The notes: generated by a model not told the origin, from the sequence alone. A DNA stretch of 64,000 bases from WTFV01 sp965200895 (GCA_965200895.1 CBDAVM010000002.1:1922001-1986000); one strand, 5' to 3'; shown: positions 16,136 through 25,099, numbered from the stretch's first letter. Made by a program: numbers and translations.

Positions 16136-16615
16136 TCACCCGCGCCGCGGGCCGGCGATGCGGCTCAGGAGATCGCGCGTCGAATGATCCTTCGGATCGC
16201 CGACGATGGCAGTCCGGCCTCCGTAGGCGCGGACGACGTCGCGCTCCGGCACCGTGTCGACCGAATAGTCGGTTCCCTTGCAGTGGACATCCGGACGGAA
16301 CCGGTGGAGCAGCTCGGTGACGGTGATCTCGTCAAAGACGACCACGTAGTCGACCATCTCGAATGCCGCCACGATCTCCGCCCGCTCCGCGGCGGCCTGC
16401 ACCGGCCGGCCGCTGCCCTTCAGCACCGCCACCGACCGATCGGCATTGACGGCGACGAGCAGGCGGTCCGCTTCGGCCGCGGCGCCGCGCAGGTACCGGA
16501 CGTGCCCCACGTGCAGCAGGTCGAAGCACCCGTTGGCGAAGGCCACGGTGCGCCCGGCGGCGCGGTCGGCAGCGAGCAGCGCCGCCAGCCGATCGTGCGA
16601 GACGACGACCCCCAT
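16136..16615 (-). CDS. hldE2 (rfaE2): D-glycero-beta-D-manno-heptose 1-phosphate adenylyltransferase
   Basis: 159 residues. Nucleotidyltransferase of the cytidylyltransferase-like fold: ANGCFDLLHVGHVRYL carries the H-x-G-H active-site motif, and the C-terminal GDPKDHSTRDLLSRI is typical of RfaE2. It activates heptose-1-phosphate with ATP to ADP-heptose. In enterobacteria this activity is fused to the kinase as one HldE protein; here the two halves are separate genes four bases apart, in the order kinase then adenylyltransferase. Confidence 0.94.
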   Translation of the reverse strand: MGVVVSHDRLAALLAADRAAGRTVAFANGCFDLLHVGHVRYLRGAAAEADRLLVAVNADRSVAVLKGSGRPVQAAAERAEIVAAFEMVDYVVVFDEITVTELLHRFRPDVHCKGTDYSVDTVPERDVVRAYGGRTAIVGDPKDHSTRDLLSRIAGPRRG

Positions 16616-16619
16616 CGCC

Positions 16620-17678
16620 TCAGTCCTCCTCCCGGACGGGATGGGTCCGGATCGCCTGGACGAGCTCTCCGCCGGTGACGGTCGCCGTGCCGCGCTTCAT
16701 GACCACCAGCCCGCCCGCGTAGTTGGCGATCCGTGCCGCCTCGTACAGCGACCCGCCCGCCGCGAGGGCCAGCGTGAGCGCAGCGATGACGGTGTCGCCC
16801 GCGCCGGTCACGTCGGCCACCTCGTCGGATCCGAAGATTGGAATGTGGTCGGTCGGCCGGCCGGGAACGAACAGCGCCATCCCGCGGCTGCCCCGGGTCA
16901 GCACGACGCCGCCTGCCCCGGTCCGTTGCAGCAGCTCGCGGCCGGCGCGCTCCAGGCGCGCGGTATCGTCGCCGATCGGTCCGCCGAGCACCTGCGCCGC
17001 CTCCGACTCGTTCGGCGTGCAGGCCGTGCAGTCCTGGAAGTCGGCGAGGCGGCGGCGTGAATCGACGAGCATCGGGATCGGCGGCCGGCCGCCACCATCG
17101 ACCACCCGTGCCCGCAGCCGGGCGAACAGCGCCGGCGTCACGAGGCCGGATCCGTAGTCCGAGACAAGCACCGCGTCGCAGTCGCCCGCGGCGGCGAACG
17201 CCGCACGCTCGAAGTCGGCCGCCGCGGCGGCCGGATCGCCGGCTGGTCCGCGATCCAGGCGCACGATCTGCTGGCGAACCGTGTGCATCCCTCCGGCGAG
17301 GATGCGGGTCTTGACCGGCGCGCGGTAACCCGCCGGGCGCAGCACGTGAGAGGTGTCGACCCGCGCCCGCAGTGCGTCCATCAGCTCCCGGTCACCGGGA
17401 CCGACGAGCCCGACGAGCCGCACGTCGCCTCCGAGGGCGCCGGCGTTGCTCGCGGCGTTGCCCGCGCCGCCGGGCACCACGACGGTGCGGTCGTGGTCCA
17501 GGATGAGAACCGGCGCCTCGCGCGAGATCCGCGCGGGGTCTCCGTAGAGAAACTCGTCGGCGATCACGTCGCCGATCACCGCGACCCGCTGTCCGGCGAA
17601 GCGCTCGACCAGACGGAGAAGCCGGGACGACAGATCGGCTGCGCGCGGCCGGGGACAGGCTCGTGGCGGTGGACTCAC
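16620..17678 (-). CDS. hldE1 (rfaE1): D-glycero-beta-D-manno-heptose-7-phosphate kinase
   Basis: 352 residues. PfkB/ribokinase family: VAVIGDVIADEFLYGD near residue 33, the substrate block VPGGAGNAASNAGALGG, and the ATP-site signature DVTGAGDTVIAALTLAL close to the C-terminus with its catalytic Asp. It makes heptose-1,7-bisphosphate for GmhB. The start is a GTG at 17678; conserved sequence begins about residue 20, so an internal start is not excluded. Adjacent to lpxL upstream (17 bases) and hldE2 downstream (4 bases). Confidence 0.93.
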   Translation of the reverse strand: MSPPPRACPRPRAADLSSRLLRLVERFAGQRVAVIGDVIADEFLYGDPARISREAPVLILDHDRTVVVPGGAGNAASNAGALGGDVRLVGLVGPGDRELMDALRARVDTSHVLRPAGYRAPVKTRILAGGMHTVRQQIVRLDRGPAGDPAAAAADFERAAFAAAGDCDAVLVSDYGSGLVTPALFARLRARVVDGGGRPPIPMLVDSRRRLADFQDCTACTPNESEAAQVLGGPIGDDTARLERAGRELLQRTGAGGVVLTRGSRGMALFVPGRPTDHIPIFGSDEVADVTGAGDTVIAALTLALAAGGSLYEAARIANYAGGLVVMKRGTATVTGGELVQAIRTHPVREED

Positions 17679-17695
17679 GGCAGGGCGTCTGGATT

Positions 17696-18610
17696 CTATC
17701 GCATCGCCGGCGCCGTCCCCGGGGCCGAGGGGGTCGCACGCCAGCGGCGATGCATCCAGAGCCAGAGGTGCGGGTCGCGCCGGATGTAACGCTCCAGCCG
17801 CTCGGTGCAGTGCCGCGTATAGGTGCGCACGGCGTCCGGATCGTCTGGATGCGGCGGGGCGACTGGCGCCTCGTACACCAGCCGGTAGCGATTGCCGGGG
17901 AGCGGGATCGCGAAGACCGGGATGACGGGGGCGCCGGTGTGCAGAGCCAGCGAGGCGATGGCGGACGTGGTGGAAGCGGGGCGTCCGAAGAAGTCGACCA
18001 CGACGGCGCTGCGATCCTGAATGTGCTGGTCGATCATCATGCCGACCGAGCCGCCGCGACGGAGCTCACGGAGCAGCCCGCGCAGCGCGCCCTGCCGCGG
18101 AAGGACACGCGTTCCGACACGGGTCCGGATTCGTTCGATCAGCCGTTCGAGCAGCGGGTTGTCCAGGGTCCGCGCGACCATGACGATAGGCTGGAAGCAC
18201 AGCGCGTGCACCATGATCTGCAGCTCCCAGCTTCCGAAATGACCGGCGAAGTACATGACGCCGCGGCCGCGGGCCATCGCGCGCCGGACGTGCTCGGCGC
18301 CCTCTATCTCGACCAGCGGCAACATCTGCTCCAGGCGCATCCCGTCGAAGCAGAGAAAGTCGACGATGTGACGGCCGAACTGCCCGAAGGTCGCGCGCAG
18401 AACGCGGCGGCAGTCCGCTTCCGTCCGGTCCGGGAACGCGGCGCGCAGATTGGCCACGGCCAGCTCGCGGCGGGAGCCGTGGAGCCGATGGAACAGCGTC
18501 CCGAGCGCTCCACCGGCGGCCAGGCTCAGCCGTCGCGGGAGCGTCCTCGCCAGCGCGCCTAGCGTCAGGACGACGGCGTACTCCAGCCGATGTCGCATCA
18601 GGACGCTCAC
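17696..18610 (-). CDS. lpxL: Lipid A biosynthesis acyltransferase (LpxL/HtrB family)
   Basis: 304 residues from GTG 18610. This start overlaps the lpxK stop (GTGA) and has GGAGG six bases before it; ATG 18598 is the alternative. Catalytic H124-x4-E129 is seen in YFAGHFGSWELQ, preceded by a hydrophobic N-terminus. The later GMMIDQHIQDRSAVVVDFFGRP is typical of the family. LpxL-type enzymes add a secondary acyl chain to Kdo-lipid A at the inner membrane. The frame continues open over lpxK, but that stretch is a shadow. Confidence 0.92.
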   Translation of the reverse strand: MSVLMRHRLEYAVVLTLGALARTLPRRLSLAAGGALGTLFHRLHGSRRELAVANLRAAFPDRTEADCRRVLRATFGQFGRHIVDFLCFDGMRLEQMLPLVEIEGAEHVRRAMARGRGVMYFAGHFGSWELQIMVHALCFQPIVMVARTLDNPLLERLIERIRTRVGTRVLPRQGALRGLLRELRRGGSVGMMIDQHIQDRSAVVVDFFGRPASTTSAIASLALHTGAPVIPVFAIPLPGNRYRLVYEAPVAPPHPDDPDAVRTYTRHCTERLERYIRRDPHLWLWMHRRWRATPSAPGTAPAMR

Positions 18611-19605
18611 CTGTCGCCTCCGGCGGCGGCAATGCACTCGATCAGCCACTCCCGAAAGCAGTCGGCCGGCTCGATCGCCACGCGCAGCGGTACGGCGGCG
18701 AGCGCGAAATCGAACGGTGCGTGTGGCGCGAGGCGCACGGCGTCCTTCTCGGTGGTCAGCACCAGGCCGGCGTCGTGCGCGACCGCCTGCGCCGCGATCC
18801 GGCGCACGTCGGCCGGCGTGAAGTGATGATGATCCGGGAAGAAGAGGGTATCGGCAACCTCGATTCCCACTTCGGTCAGGGCGTCGCGGAAGCGCTCGGG
18901 CGCGGCGATGCCGGCCACCGCCAGTACCGGAACGGCGATCCCCTCGCCTCCTCGCGAGCCCGCCACCGGAATGGGAACACCGAGCGAGCGGCGCATCAGG
19001 AACCCGGTGTCCGCGTCGAGACGCTCGGCCACGGCGCGGACCGCGTCGCCGTCGGACGCCTCGACCACGAGTGCGTCCGCCAGGCGAGCCGCCGCGGGCG
19101 GCTCCCGCAGACAGCCGCCGGGAAAGGTCGGCTGTTCCAGGTCGAGCGGGCGGACCAGCACCAGATCGAGGTCGCGGGCGAGCTGCAGGTGCTGAAAGCC
19201 GTCGTCGAGCACGTGCACGGTGGCGCCCAGCCGTGTCTCGGCCAGGCGACCCGCCAGATGGCGGTCGTCGGCGACCACCACGGACACGCCGTCCAGGCGC
19301 TCGGCCAGCATGCGCGGCTCGTCGCCCGCCGTGTCGACGCCCGCCCGCACCCCGTCCGGGTCGCGCACCACGACGGCGCCGCGGCTGCGCAGCCGCCGCC
19401 CGTAGCCGCGGCTCAGAACGGCCGGTCGCTCGCCCGCGTCGCGCAGCAGCTCGGCGACGAGGGCGGCCACCGGCGTCTTGCCGCTCCCGCCGGCAGCCAG
19501 CGCCCCGACGCTGACGACGGGCCGGGCCAGCCGACGCCGCGCATCCGGCCGCTCGTACCATTGCCGCCGCCATGCGGCGGCACGAGCGTACAGCGCGCTC
19601 AGCAC
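18607..19605 (-). CDS. lpxK: Tetraacyldisaccharide 4'-kinase
   Basis: 332 residues. P-loop G-A-L-A-A-G-G-S-G-K-T at 34-44, preceded by the family's basic N-terminal RPVVSVG, then LSRGYGR, DEPRMLA, VLDDGFQHLQLARDLDLVL and DHHHFT, all classic LpxK blocks. Phosphorylates the 4' position of the lipid A disaccharide at the inner membrane. Lies 28 bases after waaA and overlaps lpxL by four bases, the usual Kdo/lipid A gene neighbourhood. Confidence 0.96.
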   Translation of the reverse strand: MLSALYARAAAWRRQWYERPDARRRLARPVVSVGALAAGGSGKTPVAALVAELLRDAGERPAVLSRGYGRRLRSRGAVVVRDPDGVRAGVDTAGDEPRMLAERLDGVSVVVADDRHLAGRLAETRLGATVHVLDDGFQHLQLARDLDLVLVRPLDLEQPTFPGGCLREPPAAARLADALVVEASDGDAVRAVAERLDADTGFLMRRSLGVPIPVAGSRGGEGIAVPVLAVAGIAAPERFRDALTEVGIEVADTLFFPDHHHFTPADVRRIAAQAVAHDAGLVLTTEKDAVRLAPHAPFDFALAAVPLRVAIEPADCFREWLIECIAAAGGDR

Positions 19606-19633
19606 GCGCCGGGCACCTCGGCGGCCCGCGGGC

Positions 19634-21022
19634 TCAGCATGCCGCCGCCCCGTCGCGCGAGTCGCGCCCCCGGTCCGCCGTCACGCCGGCCCCGGTCGGC
19701 AACAGCTTCGCCACCACGTCGAGGGTGCGCCGCGTGGCGCCGCGGTTCGCGTCGACGATGGCGCGCGCCGCATCCCCGAGCCGCGTCCGCCGCTGGTCGT
19801 CCTGCATCAGGCCGGCCAGCGTCTCCTCCAGTTCCTGCGCATCGCGCACCTGGAGCGCCGCGCCGCGGGACAGGAACTCGCGCGTCACGTCGGCGAAGTT
19901 CTCCATGTGCGGGCCGACGACGATGGCCCGGCCGGCGGCGGCCGGCTCGATCAGGTTGTGCCCGCCAGCGGGTACGAGGCTTCCCCCCACAAAGACCGCT
20001 GACGCGACGCCGAACAGCCGCCCCAGCTCGCCCAGCGTGTCCAGGATCACGACGTCGGCGCCGGGGTCGCGGCCGGGCTCGAGATCGCTCCGCATCCGCA
20101 CGCGATGCCCCGCGCGCTCGGCGCTCGTCCGCGCCTCGCCGAACCGTTCCGGATGGCGCGGCGCGACGACCAGCAGTGCGTCGGGCGCTGACTGTCGCAC
20201 GCGGCCGAACGCCCGCAGCACCGCCTCGTCTTCGCCCCGCAGGGTGCTCGCCGCGATCAGTACCGGCCGCGACCGGGCGAAGTCGAACACGGCCCCGAGA
20301 CGGTCGCCGGGGCCGGACCGCGACCCGGGATGTCGGCCGCCGACGGCGGCGGCGGCCCGCATCCCGGTCGGTGCAGGCCCGACCGCATCGAACTTCAGGC
20401 TGCCGGTGACCGTGACGCGGGCGGGATCCGCCCCAATCGCGACGAACCGCCGGCCCCATTCCTCGGTCTGCGCGCAGATGCGCCCGACGTCGGCCAGCAC
20501 CCGCCGCATGCAACCGCGAGCGAGGCGGTAGCGCCGGAAGGAACGGTCCGACAGCCGGCCGTTGACCACCAGGGCGCGCACCCCGCGCCGTCGGCAGGCG
20601 CGAAGCAGATGCGGCCAGATCTCAGTATCGACCACCATCAAAAGCTCCGGCGCGATCCGGTCGAGGGCACGGTTGACGAACGCCGGGAAGTCGAACGGCG
20701 CATAGCAGACGGCGTCGGCGTCGGCGCCGAACCCGCGGGCCACCCGCTGCCCGGTCGCGGTCGTCGTCGACAGGACGAGCCGATGGGCCGGATACGCCAC
20801 CCGCAGCGCCCGCAGCAGGGGCCGCGCCGCCAGGGCCTCGCCGACGGACACGGCGTGCACCCAGATCGAGGGCCGCCGATCGGGATTGACCGCGTCCGGC
20901 AGACGCCCGAACCGCTCGCGCACGCTGCCAGGCTCCCTGCCGCGGCACCACACCCCGAACGCCGTCGCCGGCAGGCTCGCCAGGAACCAGGCGAACAGCA
21001 GCACGCTGTAGAGGAAGTACAT
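19634..21022 (-). CDS. waaA (kdtA): 3-deoxy-D-manno-octulosonic acid (Kdo) transferase
   Basis: 462 residues, somewhat longer than the E. coli enzyme (425). N-terminal membrane anchor (MYFLYSVLLFAWFLASLPA), then IWVHAVSVGEALAARPLLRAL with the conserved catalytic Glu, and TEIWPHLLRACRRRG. The C-terminal GT-B half has VGGSLVPAGGHNLIEPAA and VVGPHMENF, matching GT30. It transfers Kdo from CMP-Kdo to lipid IVA. First gene of the minus-strand lipid A/inner-core operon; divergent from gap. A TAGTAT hexamer on the minus strand (21047-21052) could be its -10 box. Confidence 0.94.
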   Translation of the reverse strand: MYFLYSVLLFAWFLASLPATAFGVWCRGREPGSVRERFGRLPDAVNPDRRPSIWVHAVSVGEALAARPLLRALRVAYPAHRLVLSTTTATGQRVARGFGADADAVCYAPFDFPAFVNRALDRIAPELLMVVDTEIWPHLLRACRRRGVRALVVNGRLSDRSFRRYRLARGCMRRVLADVGRICAQTEEWGRRFVAIGADPARVTVTGSLKFDAVGPAPTGMRAAAAVGGRHPGSRSGPGDRLGAVFDFARSRPVLIAASTLRGEDEAVLRAFGRVRQSAPDALLVVAPRHPERFGEARTSAERAGHRVRMRSDLEPGRDPGADVVILDTLGELGRLFGVASAVFVGGSLVPAGGHNLIEPAAAGRAIVVGPHMENFADVTREFLSRGAALQVRDAQELEETLAGLMQDDQRRTRLGDAARAIVDANRGATRRTLDVVAKLLPTGAGVTADRGRDSRDGAAAC

Positions 21023-21348
21023 CGCGGACGCGCCGGGCGCATCTACATACTAATGGTCTCGCCCCGTCCCGCCGCCCGGTGGCGGCGGGACTCGCGGAAG
21101 TTGCGGCAGGGAGCGGCGCTGCTCTGTCGCATCCCGACGCCGTGCGCTGCCCGTCCATCGCCTGTTCGCACCGAGAACCCGGCCGGCCGGCGGATTGACC
21201 AGCTCGCACGCCGGTCGATAGGATCAGTTGTTTTGCCTCCCTGCGACAAGCGCAGTCGGGGAATGAAACGACACGATTGTCGGCCGTCACACTATCGAGA
21301 CATCGACGACGCGGGGAGGCGGAAGCCGTCCCGCGGAGGAGCACAGAC
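21023..21348. other. Divergent intergenic region waaA / gap (326 bases)
   Basis: No gene seen. On the minus strand TAGTAT (21047-21052) lies 25 bases from the waaA start. On the plus side the stretch from about 21225 is less G+C-rich (TTGTTTTGCC, then TTGTCG with CACTAT nearby) and probably holds the gap promoter, but spacing does not give one clear -35/-10 pair. A strong ribosome site GCGGAGGAG precedes the gap ATG. Confidence 0.4.
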
Positions 21349-22362
21349 ATGGCCATCAAGGTGGGAATCAACGGTTTCGGGCGCATCGGACGCAACATCA
21401 TGCGCGCGGCCCTGCAGAGCGGCGCGGGCGACATCGACTTCGTCGCCGTCAACGACATCACGAGCCCGGAAACGCTGGCCCACCTGTTCCGGTACGACTC
21501 CGTGCTCGGGAACCTGTCCGACGAAGTGGTGGTAGAGGGCGACGGCCTGCGCGTCGGTGAGCGCCGCTTCAAGGTGCTGTCCGAGCGCGACCCGGCCGCC
21601 CTCCCCTGGCGTGACCTCGGCGTCGACATCGTCGTGGAGTCGACCGGCCTGTTCACGAAGCGGGACGACGCCGCCGGACACCTCGCGGCCGGAGCGAAGA
21701 CCGTGATCATCAGCGCCCCGGCCAAGGGTCCCGACCTGACCCTGGTCCTCGGCGTCAACGATGACAAGTACGATCCGGCCCGGCACCGGATCATCTCCAA
21801 CGCGTCGTGCACGACGAACTGCCTGGCCCCGGTGGCGAAGGTGCTGCACGAGAGCTTCGGCCTGCGCCGCGGCTGGATGACGACGGTCCATTCGTACACC
21901 AACGACCAGAAGCTGCTGGACCTGCCGCACAAGGACCTGCGGCGCGCGCGGGCGGCCGGCGTCTCGATGATTCCGACCACCACCGGCGCCGCGGTGGCGG
22001 TCGGGCAGGTGCTGCCGGAGCTGCAGGGCCGGCTCGACGGCATCGCGATGCGGGTGCCGACGCCGAACGTGTCGGTGGTCGACCTGGTGGCGGAGGTGGA
22101 CAGGAAGGCCAGCGCGGAGGAGGTCAACGCCGCCTTCGGCACGGCGGCCAGCGGCCCGCTCGCCGGCATTCTGCAGTTGTCGGAGGAACCGCTCGTCTCG
22201 ATCGACTTCAAGGGCAACCCCCACTCGTCGATCGTCGACGCGTCGTACACGAAGGTGATGGAGGGCGACTTCATCAAGGTGCTGTCGTGGTACGACAACG
22301 AGTGGGGCTACTCGTCCCGCTGCGTCGATCTGGTCAAGCTGATCGCCGAGAGGACGGCGTAG
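21349..22362 (+). CDS. gap: Glyceraldehyde-3-phosphate dehydrogenase, type I
   Basis: 337 residues from ATG 21349, preceded by GGAGGAG. NAD-binding MAIKVGINGFGRIGRN, catalytic C154 in SNASCTTNCLAPVAK, WMTTVHSYTNDQ carrying the helper His, and the C-terminal SWYDNEWGYSSRCVDL are textbook. Oxidative phosphorylation of glyceraldehyde-3-phosphate in glycolysis and gluconeogenesis. Followed 10 bases later by pgk and then tpiA, the standard glycolytic gene set. 24 in-frame codons upstream of the chosen start are not conserved. Confidence 0.98.
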   Translation: MAIKVGINGFGRIGRNIMRAALQSGAGDIDFVAVNDITSPETLAHLFRYDSVLGNLSDEVVVEGDGLRVGERRFKVLSERDPAALPWRDLGVDIVVESTGLFTKRDDAAGHLAAGAKTVIISAPAKGPDLTLVLGVNDDKYDPARHRIISNASCTTNCLAPVAKVLHESFGLRRGWMTTVHSYTNDQKLLDLPHKDLRRARAAGVSMIPTTTGAAVAVGQVLPELQGRLDGIAMRVPTPNVSVVDLVAEVDRKASAEEVNAAFGTAASGPLAGILQLSEEPLVSIDFKGNPHSSIVDASYTKVMEGDFIKVLSWYDNEWGYSSRCVDLVKLIAERTA

Positions 22363-22372
22363 GGCGGGCAGC

Positions 22373-23563
22373 ATGGCCAAGCGCTCGATTCGCGACCTCG
22401 ATCTCGCCGGGCGGCGCGTGTTCGTGCGGGTCGACTTCAACGTGCCGCTGGCCGACGGCGCGGTGGCCGACGACACCCGCGTGCAGGCAGCGCTGCCGAC
22501 GCTGCGGTACGCCCTGGACCGCGGCGCGGCGCTCGTGGTGGCCTCGCACCTCGGCCGGCCGAAGGGCAGGCCGAGGCCCGAGCTGGGCCTGCGGCCCGTG
22601 GGGGCACGGTTGTCGGCACTGCTCGGCCAGCCGGTGCGCTTCGCGTCGGACTGCGTGGGCGAACCGGCCCGGCAGGCGATCGCCGAGGCCGGGCCGGGCG
22701 GAGTCACGCTGCTGGAGAACCTCCGCTTCCACGCGGAGGAGGAAGCGAACGATTCGGACTTTGCCGCGGCGCTGGCGACGCTGGCGGACGTCTACGTCAA
22801 CGATGCGTTCGGCTCGGCCCACCGCGCCCACGCCTCGACCGCAGGCATCGTGGCGCACGTCGCCGACGCTGCGGCCGGACTGCTCCTCGATCGCGAACTG
22901 GAGCACCTCGGAGCCCTGCTGACCTCCCCGGCGCGGCCTTTCGTGGCGGTGCTCGGCGGGGCGAAGGTATCAGGGAAGCTGGAGGTCATCGGGAACCTGC
23001 TGCATCGGGTCGACGCGTTGCTCGTCGGCGGCGCCATGGCCTACACGTTCTTCCGGGCGCGGGGGCTGGCGGTGGGCCGTTCGCTGGTCGAGCCGGACCT
23101 GGTCGAGGCGACGCGCGCCATCGAAAGCGGCGCGGCCGAGCGGGGCGTGAGGCTGGAGTTGCCGACCGACCACGTGGTCGCCACCGGGCTGGATGCCGGC
23201 GCCGACCATGAGTGTCTGGGGGTCGACGACCCGGCGATCGGCGATCGCCTGGGGGTCGACATCGGACCGGAGACGCGGGAGACGTACGCCGAGATCATCG
23301 GATCCGCACGGACGGTGGTCTGGAACGGACCGCTGGGCGTGTTCGAGGTGGAGGCGTTCAGCCACGGGACGCTGGCCGTCGCGCGAGCGGTGGCCGACGC
23401 GGACGGCACGACGGTGATCGGCGGGGGCGATTCGGTGGCCGCCGTCTCCAGGGCGGGAGTCAGCGAGCAGGTGACGCACATCTCGACCGGCGGCGGGGCG
23501 TCGCTGGAGTTTCTGGGCGGCCGCACGTTGCCGGGTGTGGCGGTCCTGGCGGATCGGAAGTGA
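22373..23563 (+). CDS. pgk: Phosphoglycerate kinase
   Basis: 396 residues, normal length. Substrate loop VFVRVDFNVPLADG at 15-28, LASHLGRP-type VASHLGRPKGRP, LLENLRFHAEEE, FVAVLGGAKVSGKL in the middle, and the C-terminal nucleotide motif GTTVIGGGDSVAAV followed by HISTGGGASLEFLGG. Transfers phosphate from 1,3-bisphosphoglycerate to ADP. Second gene of gap-pgk-tpiA; 143 non-coding bases separate it from tpiA. Confidence 0.98.
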   Translation: MAKRSIRDLDLAGRRVFVRVDFNVPLADGAVADDTRVQAALPTLRYALDRGAALVVASHLGRPKGRPRPELGLRPVGARLSALLGQPVRFASDCVGEPARQAIAEAGPGGVTLLENLRFHAEEEANDSDFAAALATLADVYVNDAFGSAHRAHASTAGIVAHVADAAAGLLLDRELEHLGALLTSPARPFVAVLGGAKVSGKLEVIGNLLHRVDALLVGGAMAYTFFRARGLAVGRSLVEPDLVEATRAIESGAAERGVRLELPTDHVVATGLDAGADHECLGVDDPAIGDRLGVDIGPETRETYAEIIGSARTVVWNGPLGVFEVEAFSHGTLAVARAVADADGTTVIGGGDSVAAVSRAGVSEQVTHISTGGGASLEFLGGRTLPGVAVLADRK

Positions 23564-23706
23564 GCGCGCGGCCGGCTCCGCAGGCGCGCGGTCGGTCGCG
23601 ACCCGCGCCAGCCCGGAGACGCCCGAGGTCGGGCAATCGGCTGGACCGCGGCGGTGATCCCGCCGTGCCCGGGGCATGATGAACAGGTAGACCGTTGGAG
23701 AACCCC

Positions 23707-24474
23707 ATGCGCACCCCGGTGCTGGCCGCCAACTGGAAGATGCACAAGACGGTCGCCGACGCGACCGCGTTCACCGACGCGTTCCTGCCCCTGGTGGCCG
23801 GCGTCGATGACGCCGAGATCGTGCTGGCGCCGCCGTTCACGGCACTGGCCGCCGTCGCCGGCGCCTGCCGCGGCAGCAACGTGGCCGTGGCGGCCCAGAA
23901 CGTGCACTGGGAGCGGCAGGGCGCGTTCACCGGCGAGGTAAGTCTGGCCATGGTGCAAGACGCCGGGGCCAGCCACGTCATCGTCGGCCACTCCGAGCGG
24001 CGTCACCTGTTCGGCGAGGACGACGCGGCTGTCAACCGCAAGACGCAGGCGGTGCTGGCAGCCGGGCTGACCCCCATCGTCTGCATCGGCGAGACTCTCG
24101 CCGAGCGCGAGGCCGACGAGACCGCGGCGGTGCTCGACCGGCAGATCGACGGCGGACTGGCCGGACTCACCGCCGACGAGGTCGCCTCGATCATCATCGC
24201 CTACGAGCCGGTCTGGGCGATCGGCACCGGGCGCACGGCCACGCCCGAGCAGGCGCAGCAGGCCCACGCACACGTCCGCGGGCGTCTTGCCACGGCGGCC
24301 GGCCAGGATGCGGCAGCTCGCTGCTACCTGCTGTACGGCGGGAGCGTCAAACCTGCGAACGCCGGCGACCTGTCCGCCCAGGCGGACGTCGACGGTGCAC
24401 TCGTCGGTGGTGCGAGCCTCGATCCGCACAGCTTCGCCGAGATCGTCGCCAGCAGCCGGCACCGCTATCGCTAG
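23707..24474 (+). CDS. tpiA: Triosephosphate isomerase
   Basis: 255 residues from ATG 23707; a TTG four codons earlier overlaps the ribosome site GGAG and is rejected. Active-site K12 (AANWKMHK), H95 (VGHSERR) and Glu in AYEPVWAIGTG, plus the phosphate-gripping GGASL near the C-terminus (VGGASLDPHSF). Interconverts DHAP and glyceraldehyde-3-phosphate. Third gene of the glycolytic group; an imperfect palindrome of a dispersed repeat begins about 15 bases after the stop. Confidence 0.98.
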   Translation: MRTPVLAANWKMHKTVADATAFTDAFLPLVAGVDDAEIVLAPPFTALAAVAGACRGSNVAVAAQNVHWERQGAFTGEVSLAMVQDAGASHVIVGHSERRHLFGEDDAAVNRKTQAVLAAGLTPIVCIGETLAEREADETAAVLDRQIDGGLAGLTADEVASIIIAYEPVWAIGTGRTATPEQAQQAHAHVRGRLATAAGQDAAARCYLLYGGSVKPANAGDLSAQADVDGALVGGASLDPHSFAEIVASSRHRYR

Positions 24475-24489
24475 CGCCTTGAACGCCCC

Positions 24490-24537
24490 GGGCCTGACCA
24501 GGAGCCTGCACCGTTCCTGCGGCACAGACTCCTGGCG
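24490..24537. repeat. Dispersed palindromic repeat, family 2, copy 1
   Basis: CCAGGAG (24498-24504) pairs with CTCCTGG (24529-24535). About 48 bases are nearly identical to the reverse complement of 63091-63140. It lies between the tpiA stop and secG and could act as a terminator hairpin. A further similar block (CGACAATCGC...) follows at about 24538-24565 and has a counterpart at about 63145-63180. Confidence 0.65.
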
Positions 24538-24585
24538 CCGACAATCGCTGGCTGCACTCGGATCCCGAAACGGCGCCAAATGGAG

Positions 24586-24591
24586 TATCAT
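24586..24591 (+). promoter_or_regulatory. -10-like hexamer TATCAT before secG
   Basis: Ends eight bases before the GTG start of secG at 24600, which fits a leaderless transcript. No clear -35 box. Confidence 0.35.
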
Positions 24592-24599
24592 GTTCAATT

Positions 24600-24971
24600 G
24601 TGCTGACTATCCTTCTGTCCGGCGTCTATGTTGTCGCGTGCCTGCTGTTGATAGTCGTCGTGCTGCTGCAGCAGGGCAAGGGAGGTGACATCGCCGCCGC
24701 GTTCGGTGGTGGCGGCACGCAGGCTGCATTCGGTGCACGGGCCGGCGCCTCGCTCCTGACCCGCGTGACGACGGTGCTCGGAACGCTGTTCATGGCCGGC
24801 GCGCTGCTGTTGGCCATCATCGGCCAGCGGGGACCGGGGTCGGTGCTCGGCGGCATCGACGGGCCGGCGGCGGCGCCTGTCGAGGTCGAGGAACCTGTGA
24901 CCCTGCCCGAACCGGCCGCGACGGAGACCTCCGACGACGAGGACTCGGAGACGACCGACGACCCGCAGTAG
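24600..24971 (+). CDS. secG: Preprotein translocase subunit SecG
   Basis: 123 residues from GTG 24600. Two membrane helices (about 3-23 and 55-77) around the cytoplasmic loop QQGKGGDIAAAFGGGGTQAAFG, the SecG hallmark. A long acidic, Pro/Thr-rich tail (after about residue 85) is typical of the longer SecG of several phyla. Part of the SecYEG protein-conducting channel. The tpiA-secG-tRNA-Leu order is common in bacteria. There is no ribosome site; a -10-like hexamer just before the start suggests leaderless expression. Confidence 0.93.
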   Translation: MLTILLSGVYVVACLLLIVVVLLQQGKGGDIAAAFGGGGTQAAFGARAGASLLTRVTTVLGTLFMAGALLLAIIGQRGPGSVLGGIDGPAAAPVEVEEPVTLPEPAATETSDDEDSETTDDPQ

Positions 24972-25011
24972 CGGCGCCGGGACACCCCGGCTCGGACGTC
25001 CGCCCGGCAAC

Positions 25012-25099
25012 GCGGAAGTGGCGGAACTGGCAGACGCGCCAGCTTGAGGGGCTGGTGGGCCATAGGCCCGTGGGGGTTCAAATCCCCCCTTCCGCACCA
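25012..25099 (+). tRNA. tRNA-Leu (GAG)
   Basis: 88-base class II tRNA: acceptor GCGGAAG / CTTCCGC, anticodon stem CCAGC/GCTGG enclosing TTGAGGG (anticodon GAG), long variable arm TGGGCCATAGGCCCG, T-loop TTCAAAT and encoded CCA. The secG/tRNA-Leu neighbourhood is widely conserved. Confidence 0.97.
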
